From the NCBI GenBank assembly GCA_934486965.1, contig CAKSQP010000036.1:1-12667 (forward strand): 12,667 nt of DNA. Reading direction: 5' to 3'. The translations under genes were made by a program, and so were the position numbers. The notes under the pieces were generated by a model. That model saw nothing but the letters and a program-made list of their open reading frames with translations, was not told the origin of the DNA and made no database searches. This DNA comes from an uncultured Eubacteriales bacterium. Its GTDB lineage: Bacteria > Bacillota > Clostridia > Oscillospirales > UBA644. Positions 6,279 to 12,503 of the stretch are shown here, one piece after another; the stretch's first letter is position 1, and every line of letters starts with the position of its first letter.

Positions 6279-6308
6279 GTTATAATATCAACAAAAAATC
6301 ACTGTAAA
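6279..6308 (-). promoter_or_regulatory. spo0A: Possible vegetative promoter of spo0A
   Basis: On the minus strand, TTTACA (6308-6303), 18-base spacer, TATAAC (6284-6279). The leader would be about 170 bases and would include the 0A boxes. I looked for a sigma-H promoter closer to the gene and found none that fits both the AGGA-type -35 and GAAT-type -10. Confidence 0.5.
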
Positions 6309-6460
6309 AATCGTTCGGGAAATATAAAAATTATAGTTTTTAAGAAATAAAAACCTCGTTTTTCGCACTTCGCCGTCACCTTTTTGTCATAAACCCTAAA
6401 CTTTGTCACAGAAACAAAATAATATGCGAAACGCGCAAATTTTGCCGTCGGGTTTTGAGA

Positions 6461-6540
6461 GCGGGGCGGTCGTACGGCGAAGAATTTGAACTTTTATCGC
6501 CCGACGCAGACGCTTTTCGGGTCTCCCTTTTCCGCCCTGT
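6461..6540 (-). ncRNA. Structured repeat motif, copy A
   Basis: On the minus strand a nine-pair outer stem (6540-6532 with 6469-6461, two G-U) encloses a hairpin CCCGA/TCGGG (core 6521-6488) followed by CGATAAAAGTTC. The 34-base core matches copy B at 10545-10578 in 30 positions, with the mismatches in the hairpin loop. The motif starts about 44 bases after the rsiV stop codon. It lacks a T tract, so it is not a standard terminator. It may be a 3' RNA element or a dispersed palindromic repeat. The rest of 6102-6583 holds only the promoter and 0A boxes already listed and AT-rich sequence. Confidence 0.55.
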
Positions 6541-6583
6541 CGGAGGTTCCTCGGTTTTCAACCGCAGTAAACTGTCGCTTTAC

Positions 6584-7453
6584 CTACTCTGCCAAATTTC
6601 CTTCATAAAGGGATTTCGGAATTACGAATTCGGGACACCCCATAGCCCCCGGTGCTATCTGATATTTGTCGAAAACGATAACAAGGTCGCCGTCTGCGTT
6701 AAAGTAGAAATTCTGCTCGGCATTTATCCCCTCGTATTTGAAATACGAAGAGTCTTCCTTGGTCCAGTACATGACCTCGGAATTTTCCGCCATTTCTTCT
6801 TTTATACGTTCGTATATATAATCGGAAAAGACCGTGACATAATCGAAATCTTTTTTGAAGAGATTTGACAGCGTTACCCTGCGGCAGTGCTTTTTATCGA
6901 TATGATAGAAAGTCTGTTCGAGGTTGCTGCTTCCGGAAGCCTCGCTTATCATAAATTTGAGGGTGAACCAGTCGTCGGTATCGGTCACGACGTCATAGTC
7001 GACGGAAAGCGAAAAATGCGCTTCGGTAAGTTCGGCGCTGTCTTTTTCGAATATCTGCATTTTTTCCGACGCTTTATCCTGTATATCCTTGTTTATTCCG
7101 CTTATAAGTTCCTTTATCCCGTCGGAGCCGGAAATTTCGGGAAGTCTTACGTTTTCATTGGTGCGGTCGTTGTTTTCGTGAAGTTCCCAGACAGTGACGA
7201 CTTTCACGATATCCCCGAGAACGGGGACATCGAGCATCGCATAAGCGACGTCGCGGCTGATATTCGGCAGAATTATCATGACAAGAACGGCAATGACCGC
7301 CACTCTGCCGAGAACGGGAAGAACTCTGTTCTTTTTCTTTTTCGGTGCGCAGAGATTTTCGACCGTGCGGTCTATTCTCTCGGAAACGTCTTCGGGAAGT
7401 TCGGGCACTTCCTTTTTGATAAGATTTTTCAGTTTTCGGTCAAATTTGTTCAC
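6584..7453 (-). CDS. rsiV: Anti-sigma factor, RsiV family (DUF3298 extracellular domain)
   Basis: The start is a GTG at 7453-7451, chosen because GGAGGTG formed by the last codons of the sigma gene lies seven bases before it. The 289-residue protein has a charged cytoplasmic N-terminus (1-43, the likely sigma-binding part), one transmembrane helix (about 44-64), and a large extracellular domain. The C-terminal FNADGDLVIVFDKYQIAPGA (251-270) followed by EFVIPKS is the DUF3298 signature of RsiV. In B. subtilis RsiV binds lysozyme, is cut by signal peptidase, and releases SigV. An Ala-Tyr-Ala at 70-72, just outside the membrane helix, would suit such a cut. It is the last gene of the operon, two bases after its sigma factor. 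Confidence 0.85.
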   Translation of the reverse strand: MNKFDRKLKNLIKKEVPELPEDVSERIDRTVENLCAPKKKKNRVLPVLGRVAVIAVLVMIILPNISRDVAYAMLDVPVLGDIVKVVTVWELHENNDRTNENVRLPEISGSDGIKELISGINKDIQDKASEKMQIFEKDSAELTEAHFSLSVDYDVVTDTDDWFTLKFMISEASGSSNLEQTFYHIDKKHCRRVTLSNLFKKDFDYVTVFSDYIYERIKEEMAENSEVMYWTKEDSSYFKYEGINAEQNFYFNADGDLVIVFDKYQIAPGAMGCPEFVIPKSLYEGNLAE

Positions 7454-7455
7454 GG

Positions 7456-7938
7456 TTACACCTCCTCAAGGCTTTGTCTCAATGCGTCGCGCGCTCTTGA
7501 AAGTCTCTTTTTTACGGTATCTTCGGAAATTCCGAGGACTTTTGAGATCTCTTTTATCGACAGATCCTGATAGTAAAACAGCAAAACGACCGTTCTTTGT
7601 TCTATTTTAAGACGGGAAACCGTTTCCCAGAGAGTTATTTTTTCTTCGGTCTCAGGTTCTCTGTCGGGCATATCTTCGATATTTTCCGACGGCAAGGTCT
7701 GCCTTCTGCCTCGGATAACGGCGTAGCACTCGTTCGTGAGAATCTTCATTATCCACGGTCTGAATTTTTCGGAAAACCGCAAAGTGTCAAGCCGTTCGTA
7801 CGCCTTATAGAGCGTCTGCTGAACGGCGTCTTCTGCGTCTTCTTTATTTTTCAGAATGCTCACCGCAACGGCGTACATATCGCCTTTCATCTCATAAATC
7901 GCGGAGCAGAACCGTTCCGTTCTGATTTTTTCCGTCAT
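7456..7938 (-). CDS. sigV: ECF sigma factor, SigV-like
   Basis: The 160-residue protein has only sigma region 2 (about 13-77, with DAEDAVQQTLYKAYERLDTL and FRPWIMKILTNECYAVIR) and region 4 (about 105-157, with DLSIKEISKVLGISEDTVKKRLSRAR, a helix-turn-helix binding the -35 box), the layout of an extracytoplasmic-function sigma factor. It directs RNA polymerase to stress promoters when its anti-sigma factor is inactivated. GGGGGA precedes the ATG by five bases. It lies 18 bases after the SGNH gene and two bases before rsiV. The SigV label follows from the RsiV-type partner rather than from the sequence of the sigma factor itself. I found no convincing ECF-type promoter in front of the operon. 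Confidence 0.9.
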   Translation of the reverse strand: MTEKIRTERFCSAIYEMKGDMYAVAVSILKNKEDAEDAVQQTLYKAYERLDTLRFSEKFRPWIMKILTNECYAVIRGRRQTLPSENIEDMPDREPETEEKITLWETVSRLKIEQRTVVLLFYYQDLSIKEISKVLGISEDTVKKRLSRARDALRQSLEEV

Positions 7939-7956
7939 TTCGTCCCCCGCAGACTG

Positions 7957-8871
7957 CTATTTTACGATAACGTTATTTTTCAGCCAGTCTGCCCATTTGA
8001 TCGGATATGTTGCGTAAAGATGCGTTCCGTCTCCCGTATAATCGGCGCGCAGATTTCCGTTTTCATCGTCGAATATCGGATTTACGTCAAGATAATAAAC
8101 GGTTTTGTTGTCGGCAAGCCCCTTTATCCCCTCATTTAAGGCGTTCAGGCTTCCGTTGTTGCAGTCGTAGATATTCTTGTCCGACTCTTTTTTCGTGATA
8201 TGGATATTCGCGTTTGCGTAGATTATCGCGTCGGGCTGAAGTTCTTTTACTTTATCAATAAACGCCCCGTATTTTTTTACGGTCTGCTTTACGTTGTAGC
8301 CGCACTCGTTTACCCCTGTTATAATATATATTTTTCCGTATTTTTTGTTTGTCAGCAGGTTTATTATATTCGTCTCGACCCCGCCGACCGTCGCTGTTTT
8401 TTTCTCGATATTGTAAATACTCAGACCGACGACGGTGAAAAAGTCTGCACCGTCTATCTTGCCGTAATACTTGAGATCCTCGGCGCGGCTGTCGCCGATT
8501 ATCAGCGCGTCGTCAAAATAGCCGTCGGGTGCAGAAACAAAGCCTTCCGACGAACTGACGTCGGGCGCGGGTTTTTCGGGTTTCACTGCGGGTTTTTCGT
8601 TATCTTTTGACGGCGTTTCCGTATTTTTGGGCGGCGTTTCCGTGTTTTTCGGCGGCTCTTCCGTCCCGTTTTTATCCGTATCGTCGGGTTTTTCTTTTTC
8701 TTCGTTTTTCAGCCCGACAACGCCGACTGTTTTTATTGAATTCGCCCCGTCCGTGATTATTTCGATCTTTCCGTTATCGACAGTGATAAATCCGTAAAGC
8801 CAAAGACCTGCGACGACAAAGACGGCAAACACCGCGCAGGCGGCGGCAAGACATATAATCTTTTTTTTCAT
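7957..8871 (-). CDS. Membrane-anchored SGNH-fold protein, probable O-acetyltransferase partner of the MBOAT
   Basis: The 304-residue protein starts with a signal anchor (MKKK then helix about 4-28), so the rest is outside the cell. A Pro/Thr/Lys/Glu-rich linker (about 57-110) contains seven-residue repeats PPKNTET. The C-terminal domain (118-304) shows the SGNH blocks: Ser128 in ALIIGDSRAEDL, a Gly150 region, Asn188 in IITGVNECG, and Asp281/His284 in GDGTHLYATY. SGNH enzymes carry or transfer ester-linked acetyl groups. Paired with an MBOAT protein ten bases upstream, it fits the PatA/PatB and AlgI/AlgJ scheme, in which acetyl crosses the membrane through the MBOAT and is placed on a wall or surface glycan. 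AAGGTG is the ribosome-binding site. The exact acceptor is inferred, not shown. Confidence 0.87.
   Translation of the reverse strand: MKKKIICLAAACAVFAVFVVAGLWLYGFITVDNGKIEIITDGANSIKTVGVVGLKNEEKEKPDDTDKNGTEEPPKNTETPPKNTETPSKDNEKPAVKPEKPAPDVSSSEGFVSAPDGYFDDALIIGDSRAEDLKYYGKIDGADFFTVVGLSIYNIEKKTATVGGVETNIINLLTNKKYGKIYIITGVNECGYNVKQTVKKYGAFIDKVKELQPDAIIYANANIHITKKESDKNIYDCNNGSLNALNEGIKGLADNKTVYYLDVNPIFDDENGNLRADYTGDGTHLYATYPIKWADWLKNNVIVK
8609..8671 (-). repeat. Three tandem 21-base repeats coding the linker of the SGNH protein
   Basis: Units at 8609-8629, 8630-8650 and 8651-8671 share GGCGGCGTTTCCGT (plus-strand reading). The first two differ at three positions and the third is diverged. They encode seven-residue repeats around PPKNTET in the wall-spanning linker. 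Copy number can change in frame, so linker length may vary between strains. Confidence 0.8.
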
Positions 8872-8881
8872 TTTTACACCT

Positions 8882-10270
8882 TCAGAAATTAAAATACATG
8901 AACGGGTCGTTCATTCCTTTGAATATGCAGTAAACGGAATATGCAAAGGTGACAGCAAGCAACAGATATTCAAAACTCCGCGTCCGTATCTTTTTATAGA
9001 AAAACGCAGGAAGACCGGTTGCGAAAAGCAGTCCCGCAAACACATAAACTCCGTATTGCGACAGATATTTTGCGAAATCGCCTGCATAGACGTTAACGCC
9101 GCCGACGCCTATGAGCCGTCCGAACGCCGTGCCGAGTTTTTCGAGATCGGGAACGGCAAAAATAAGCCACTGGACGGGAATCAGGATCGCCATATAAATA
9201 TGTCCCGCGACCTTTGAGCGGTCGAGAACTTTGTATAATCCCGCCTTTTCGATCGCAATGCAGACAAACAGGAGAAGTCCCCACAGGACGAAGTTCCAAT
9301 TTGCGCCGTGCCAGAGCGCCGTAAACAGCCAGACGACCAGAAGATTGAAATACGTCCTTGCCTTTCCGCAACGGTTTCCGCCGAGCGGGATATAGACATA
9401 ATCCCTGAACCACGCGCCGAGCGTTATATGCCAGCGCCGCCAGAATTCGGTCATGGATTTTGAAATATAAGGCAAATTAAAATTTTCGGGCAAAGTATAC
9501 CCCGTCATTTTTCCGAGCCCGACAGCCATCAGGGAATATCCGCAGAAATCGAAATAAAGTTGCAGGGAATATGCAATAATTCCGAGCCACATCATCGGAG
9601 TCGAAACCGATTCATAGCCTATCTTCCCGACCGCCGTCCACAGACCTCCGAGGCGGTTCGCGATTATTACCTTGTACGCAAGCCCCGTAATAAAAGTTAT
9701 GATCCCGCCGTAAAACGTCTCCCATGATATCTTCTTTTTCGTGCGGAGTTCCGACTGAATATCGGGATAACGGACGATAGGTCCGGAAACAAGATGCGAA
9801 AACATCAGCGTATGCGCGGCAAAATTTATTATATTCTTTTCGGCGGAAATTTTTCCTTTATATACGTCGACGATATACGCCGAATTCTGAAAAGTGTAAA
9901 AACTTATGCCGACGGGAAGAGCAAGATCGAGAACGGGAAGAGAAAGAGAAAACGCCGCGTTTAAGTTTTCGGTTATGAAATCAACGTATTTGAAGACGGC
10001 AAGGTTCCCGAAATTTATTATAAGCGTAAGTACGAACCAGAGTTTTTTATGCTTTCCGCCCTTTCCGATAAGCCGTGCCGCGCCGTAGTTGATAAGAATA
10101 AAAATCGGCAGAAGCGGGATATAAGCAGGATTTCCGATAACCCCGCAAATATAGAAAAACAGGCTGAACAGAAGCATACAGCCGTTTTTCAGACGGTTGG
10201 GGACTAAAAAATAGGCGACAAGAAAACAAGGTAAAAACCAAAACAAAAATTCCGTACTGCTGAAAACCAT
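8882..10270 (-). CDS. MBOAT-family membrane O-acyltransferase
   Basis: I start at the ATG at 10270-10268 (462 residues, MVFSSTEFLFWF), which has GGGGG at a fitting distance; a longer frame upstream begins without a ribosome-binding site. The protein is a polytopic membrane O-acyltransferase of the AlgI/DltB/PatA type, with about ten hydrophobic segments. Diagnostic stretches are LPVGISFYTFQNSAYIVDVY (118-137), FDFCGYSLMAVGLGKM, TEFWRRWHITLGAWFRDYVY (His281) and ALWHGANWNFVLWG with the expected catalytic His321. Such enzymes take an acyl group from a cytoplasmic donor and pass it through the membrane. It is the first gene of a four-gene operon with an SGNH partner and a SigV/RsiV pair, which points to cell-wall glycan O-acetylation under stress control. 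Confidence 0.93.
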   Translation of the reverse strand: MVFSSTEFLFWFLPCFLVAYFLVPNRLKNGCMLLFSLFFYICGVIGNPAYIPLLPIFILINYGAARLIGKGGKHKKLWFVLTLIINFGNLAVFKYVDFITENLNAAFSLSLPVLDLALPVGISFYTFQNSAYIVDVYKGKISAEKNIINFAAHTLMFSHLVSGPIVRYPDIQSELRTKKKISWETFYGGIITFITGLAYKVIIANRLGGLWTAVGKIGYESVSTPMMWLGIIAYSLQLYFDFCGYSLMAVGLGKMTGYTLPENFNLPYISKSMTEFWRRWHITLGAWFRDYVYIPLGGNRCGKARTYFNLLVVWLFTALWHGANWNFVLWGLLLFVCIAIEKAGLYKVLDRSKVAGHIYMAILIPVQWLIFAVPDLEKLGTAFGRLIGVGGVNVYAGDFAKYLSQYGVYVFAGLLFATGLPAFFYKKIRTRSFEYLLLAVTFAYSVYCIFKGMNDPFMYFNF

Positions 10271-10402
10271 ACTGCCGCCCCCTTTATGTGTTCTGTAAAT
10301 AAGATGCAACGAAAACGGCAAAAGTGACAGAATCAAATAAAAAATTTCGGGGTTCTGAAAAATTATTATTCCGACAAAGGAACGGATATTTACAGCCTAC
10401 GG

Positions 10403-10434
10403 TCTGCCGCCCGAAATCCGGGCTTTCAGGCAGA
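10403..10434 (+). other. Bulged hairpin upstream of the MBOAT operon
   Basis: TCTGCC (10403-10408) pairs with GGCAGA (10429-10434) and GCCCG (10409-10413) with CGGGC (10419-10423), leaving a five-base bulge. No T tract follows. It lies in 10271-10526, where I see no gene and no convincing promoter for the MBOAT operon. Confidence 0.4.
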
Positions 10435-10526
10435 TATTCACACATCAAAGGTACTAAAACTGCCGACCTACCTGTTGTGCCGCAGGAAAATTTTCGATGG
10501 ATTTTTCTTTTTAAGATACAGTCCGC

Positions 10527-10603
10527 CTGACACCCGACAAAAAGCCCGAAAAGAGTCGAGGTCGGGCGATAAAAGTTCGTTTCTGCTCTGCCTGTCGGGT
10601 CAG
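10527..10603 (+). ncRNA. Structured repeat motif, copy B
   Basis: The outer stem is CTGAC-(AC)-CCGACA (10527-10539) with TGTCGGGTCAG (10593-10603), 11 pairs and a two-base bulge. It encloses the hairpin GCCCGA (10544-10549)/TCGGGC (10562-10567), followed by GATAAAAGTTC. The core 10545-10578 equals copy A (6521-6488, minus) at 30 of 34 positions. The outer stems of A and B differ in sequence but both pair. Copy B points away from the operon and copy A lies at its other end in inverted orientation. Confidence 0.55.
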
Positions 10604-10640
10604 TCCGCGTCCCCTTTCCGTTGACAGCAAAACGGACCAC

Positions 10641-10886
10641 TGCCCGCGAGCCTGAAACAAGCCCATGCCTGTGTACTAAAATAAGCCCCTGCCCACGAAC
10701 CTAAAACAAGTCCCCGCCCACACACTGAAATAAGACCCTCGCTCACAAAAAAAACAAGCAACCTGCCCGCCTGCCTGAAACAAGCCCCTGCCCGCACACT
10801 GAAATAAGACCCTCGCTCACAAAAAAACAAGCAACCTGCCCGCTTGCCTGAAACAAGCCCCTCGCACGCGCACCTAAAATAAGCCA
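10641..10886. repeat. Minisatellite of ten units, about 24 bases each
   Basis: A tag of the form (T/A)(G/A)AAA(C/T)AAG recurs ten times, with its final G at 10661, 10685, 10710, 10734, 10758, 10784, 10808, 10831, 10857 and 10883, so the period is 23 to 26 bases. The rest of each unit is C-rich, around CCCTGCCCGC. A higher-order unit of about 74 bases is duplicated almost exactly (10721-10794 and 10795-10867). On the minus strand the array reads as an eight-residue repeat in one open frame, but that frame has no ribosome-binding site and I do not regard it as a gene. No gene is visible in 10604-11115. Confidence 0.85.
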
Positions 10887-11083
10887 CCTGCCGCTTGCCC
10901 CGACGGAAAAGGGGTTCAGCCCCCCGACGCGGTTTCCGCCATACATTTTCCGACCGAAGCCCGACCGTATCTCTCATCTCCCGACCTTCACGGCGAACAG
11001 TGCAGTTTCCCAATCTCCCGCCGCACCGCGAAAAATGTCTTTTTCTCTCACCCTGCGGGCGCAACATCTCACGCCGAACGCAA

Positions 11084-11149
11084 AACGGATAAACGACCGA
11101 TCGGGGAGTAGGGGTTCGGAGGGTCCCCCCCTCTGATTTTTTATCCGTT
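11084..11149 (+). terminator. Intrinsic terminator enclosed in an outer inverted repeat
   Basis: The inner hairpin, TCGGAGGG (11116-11123) with CCCTCTGA (11129-11136) including one G-U pair, is followed by six T (11137-11142), a standard plus-strand terminator. It is framed by AACGGATAAA (11084-11093) and TTTATCCGTT (11140-11149), ten perfect pairs, which also enclose the palindrome CCGATCGG. No plus-strand gene lies upstream for it to terminate. The outer repeat overlaps the T tract, so the two structures compete. Confidence 0.55.
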
Positions 11150-11158
11150 AAAAGAAAG

Positions 11159-11195
11159 AGGCTGTAAAAATTTTTTTATTTTACAGCCTTTTTTC
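11159..11195. terminator. Hairpin terminator downstream of mscL
   Basis: AGGCTGTAAAA (11159-11169) pairs with TTTTACAGCCT (11179-11189), and T runs on in the plus direction to 11194. In the minus direction, the direction of mscL, the stem is followed by CTTTCTTTT, a fair T tract. It lies 30 bases after the mscL stop and probably works in both directions. Confidence 0.75.
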
Positions 11196-11218
11196 GGTTT
11201 TTGCAGTTATTTTGGAAA

Positions 11219-11656
11219 TTATTCCGCTTCTTCTGCCTTGTCTTCGGGAAGAACCGAGGTGCAGTGCGGACATCTGGTCGCTTCTATCGAGATTTCGCTC
11301 ATGCAGAAGGGACACTTTTTCGTTGTCGGGGCAGGCGGTTCTTCGTCTTTTTTCCTCTTTGTCTTTTCCGCCAAAGCGTTAAGAGCCTTGATAAAGCAGA
11401 AAATAACAAACGCCATAATCAGGAAGTTTATGACCGCGCTTATGAACGAACCGTATTTCAGTTCGACCGAGTTTATCGTGACCGACAGATTCGAAAGGTC
11501 CGCCTTAAAAAGAAGACCTAAAAGCGGGTTTATGACGTCGCCGACAAAGCTGTTGACGATCCCCTGAAAAGCACCGCCGATGATGACGCCGACGGCAAGG
11601 TCTATCATGTTGCCGCGGAGCGCAAATGTTTTGAATTCCGAAAAAAACTTTTTCAT
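11219..11656 (-). CDS. mscL: Large-conductance mechanosensitive channel MscL with C-terminal zinc ribbon
   Basis: The ATG at 11656-11654 follows GGAGAGGG, giving 145 residues. The N-terminal helix and first membrane segment, FALRGNMIDLAVGVIIGGAF (11-30), followed by IVNSFVGDVINPLLG, are diagnostic of MscL, the homopentameric pore that opens under membrane tension to save cells from osmotic downshock. The second membrane helix is at about 71-92 (ISAVINFLIMAFVIFCFIKAL). The cytoplasmic tail is unusual: after a charged stretch (97-110) it carries Cys115-x2-Cys118-x10-Cys129-x2-Cys132, a zinc-ribbon pattern, in place of the simple bundle-forming helix of E. coli MscL. I recall similar tails in other MscL proteins. 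It has its own promoter and terminator. Confidence 0.96.
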   Translation of the reverse strand: MKKFFSEFKTFALRGNMIDLAVGVIIGGAFQGIVNSFVGDVINPLLGLLFKADLSNLSVTINSVELKYGSFISAVINFLIMAFVIFCFIKALNALAEKTKRKKDEEPPAPTTKKCPFCMSEISIEATRCPHCTSVLPEDKAEEAE

Positions 11657-11671
11657 TTTCCCTCTCCTGTG

Positions 11672-11690
11672 GCGCGGAAAATTTCCGCGC
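11672..11690 (-). promoter_or_regulatory. Perfect hairpin in the mscL leader
   Basis: GCGCGGAAA (11672-11680) and TTTCCGCGC (11682-11690) form a near-perfect palindrome, with one central base, in the 5' untranslated region. It ends just upstream of the ribosome-binding site. It could stabilise the mRNA or be an operator. No T tract follows, so it is not a terminator. Confidence 0.6.
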
Positions 11691-11708
11691 AAATTCTTTA
11701 TATTTATT

Positions 11709-11737
11709 ATAATAACATATACCGAGAAAAAAAGCAA
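11709..11737 (-). promoter_or_regulatory. Sigma-A promoter for mscL
   Basis: On the minus strand, TTGCTT (11737-11732), 17-base spacer, TATTAT (11714-11709), with a TATAAT three bases further on as an alternative -10. The leader is about 45 bases and includes the hairpin at 11672-11690. Confidence 0.65.
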
Positions 11738-11780
11738 GTCGAAAAACGGCGAATTCCGTCGTTTCCCCCTGCGGAGGACA

Positions 11781-11832
11781 GACAGAGCAAGGGGGGGCAA
11801 GATGGGCAGAGCAAGGGGGCAAGGTGGGCAGA
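11781..11832 (+). repeat. G-rich tandem repeat, locus 1
   Basis: Two and a half units of about 22 bases, core GGGCAGAGCAAGGGGGCAAG. G runs at 11791-11797, 11804-11806, 11815-11819 and 11826-11828 with loops of 6, 8 and 6 bases fit a G-quadruplex pattern. It lies about 50-100 bases upstream of the mscL promoter. Confidence 0.75.
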
Positions 11833-12048
11833 GTCGATAGGTGACATCGGAGAGGACGGAAAATTTCGGCTCTGTGTCTGCCGGAGCGCGGCGAGGGAAA
11901 TAGGGGGGCTGAATACGGGTACCGCGCTGAAAGTTCGGCGCCGATTTTTTGCCGCAGCGGGGGGGCGGAGGAAAGGAGAACGGATACGGACGGGCGGAAA
12001 AAATCGCAGCGCAGAGGTCGGAAATGCACATTGCCGCCGCAAGGTTTA

Positions 12049-12083
12049 GGCAGAGCAAGGGGCAAGATGGGCAGAGCAAGGGG
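12049..12083 (+). repeat. G-rich tandem repeat, locus 2
   Basis: One and a half units of the same GGCAGAGCAAGGGG-CAAGAT core as locus 1, in the same orientation 220 bases on. Each locus is followed by a GGACGGAAAA-TTTCG stretch (about 11855 and 12082). The sequence between the loci is GC-rich and I see no gene in 11740-12310. Confidence 0.7.
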
Positions 12084-12312
12084 ACGGAAAAATTTTCGCA
12101 GATGATAGCCCTTTTCAGTAAAAAGTCGGCGGGGAGGGGCGGCTGAAAATAAAAATTCCGCCGCGAACGGACGGAGGAATCATGTCTTTCGGCGGCGGTG
12201 GCAGGGCATGAGATTCTTGCCGTAGAGGGGAGGCGGGCGACGGCACTCAACTCCTATCCTATGGGCGGCAAAACTTCAGGTTTCAGTCACGGGAGAGTAA
12301 GGCGTTTTTGCC

Positions 12313-12503
12313 GTCAGAGGTTTTATAAGACAAAAAAAACAGAGAGGCTGAGGGCGGAGGAAGAGGTGTCGGTTTCCACAATCCGCTGTATTTTCCCCCA
12401 AAGCCGCAAAAGGCGAAACTTTTTTCTGTCAGCGGCGGTTTTAGGCAACAAAAAAGCGGAGAGAAAGGCTGAGGGCGGATGAAGAAGTGTTGGTTTCCAC
12501 AAT
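12313..12503 (+). repeat. Pair of about 70-base direct repeats
   Basis: Copies at about 12313-12382 and 12427-12503 align with small gaps. The best-conserved 37 bases, GGCTGAGGGCGG to GGTTTCCACAAT (12346-12382 and 12467-12503), differ at only three positions and are 121 bases apart. Open frames through this region show no ribosome-binding site or known motif, so I call none. Confidence 0.75.

Noticed and set aside
10271..10400. ECF-type (AAC / CGTC) promoter for autoregulation of the sigma operon
   Set aside because: Fragments such as AGAACC and GTC are present, but no pair has the usual spacing of about 16 bases.
10284..10640. Minus-strand frame of 118 codons upstream of the MBOAT gene
   Set aside because: No ribosome-binding site, no motif, and it overlaps the paired stems of motif copy B.
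10641..10886. CRISPR array
   Set aside because: The period is only 23-26 bases, the constant part is about 11 bases, and there are no unique spacers of normal length and no cas genes.
10600..11067. Minus-strand open frame of about 155 residues across the minisatellite
   Set aside because: It arises from a repeat whose usual period is a multiple of three. It has no ribosome-binding site, no recognisable motif and low-complexity sequence.
12198..12482. Plus-strand frame of 94 codons over the direct repeats
   Set aside because: No ribosome-binding site, no hydrophobic or catalytic pattern, and composition that follows the repeats.
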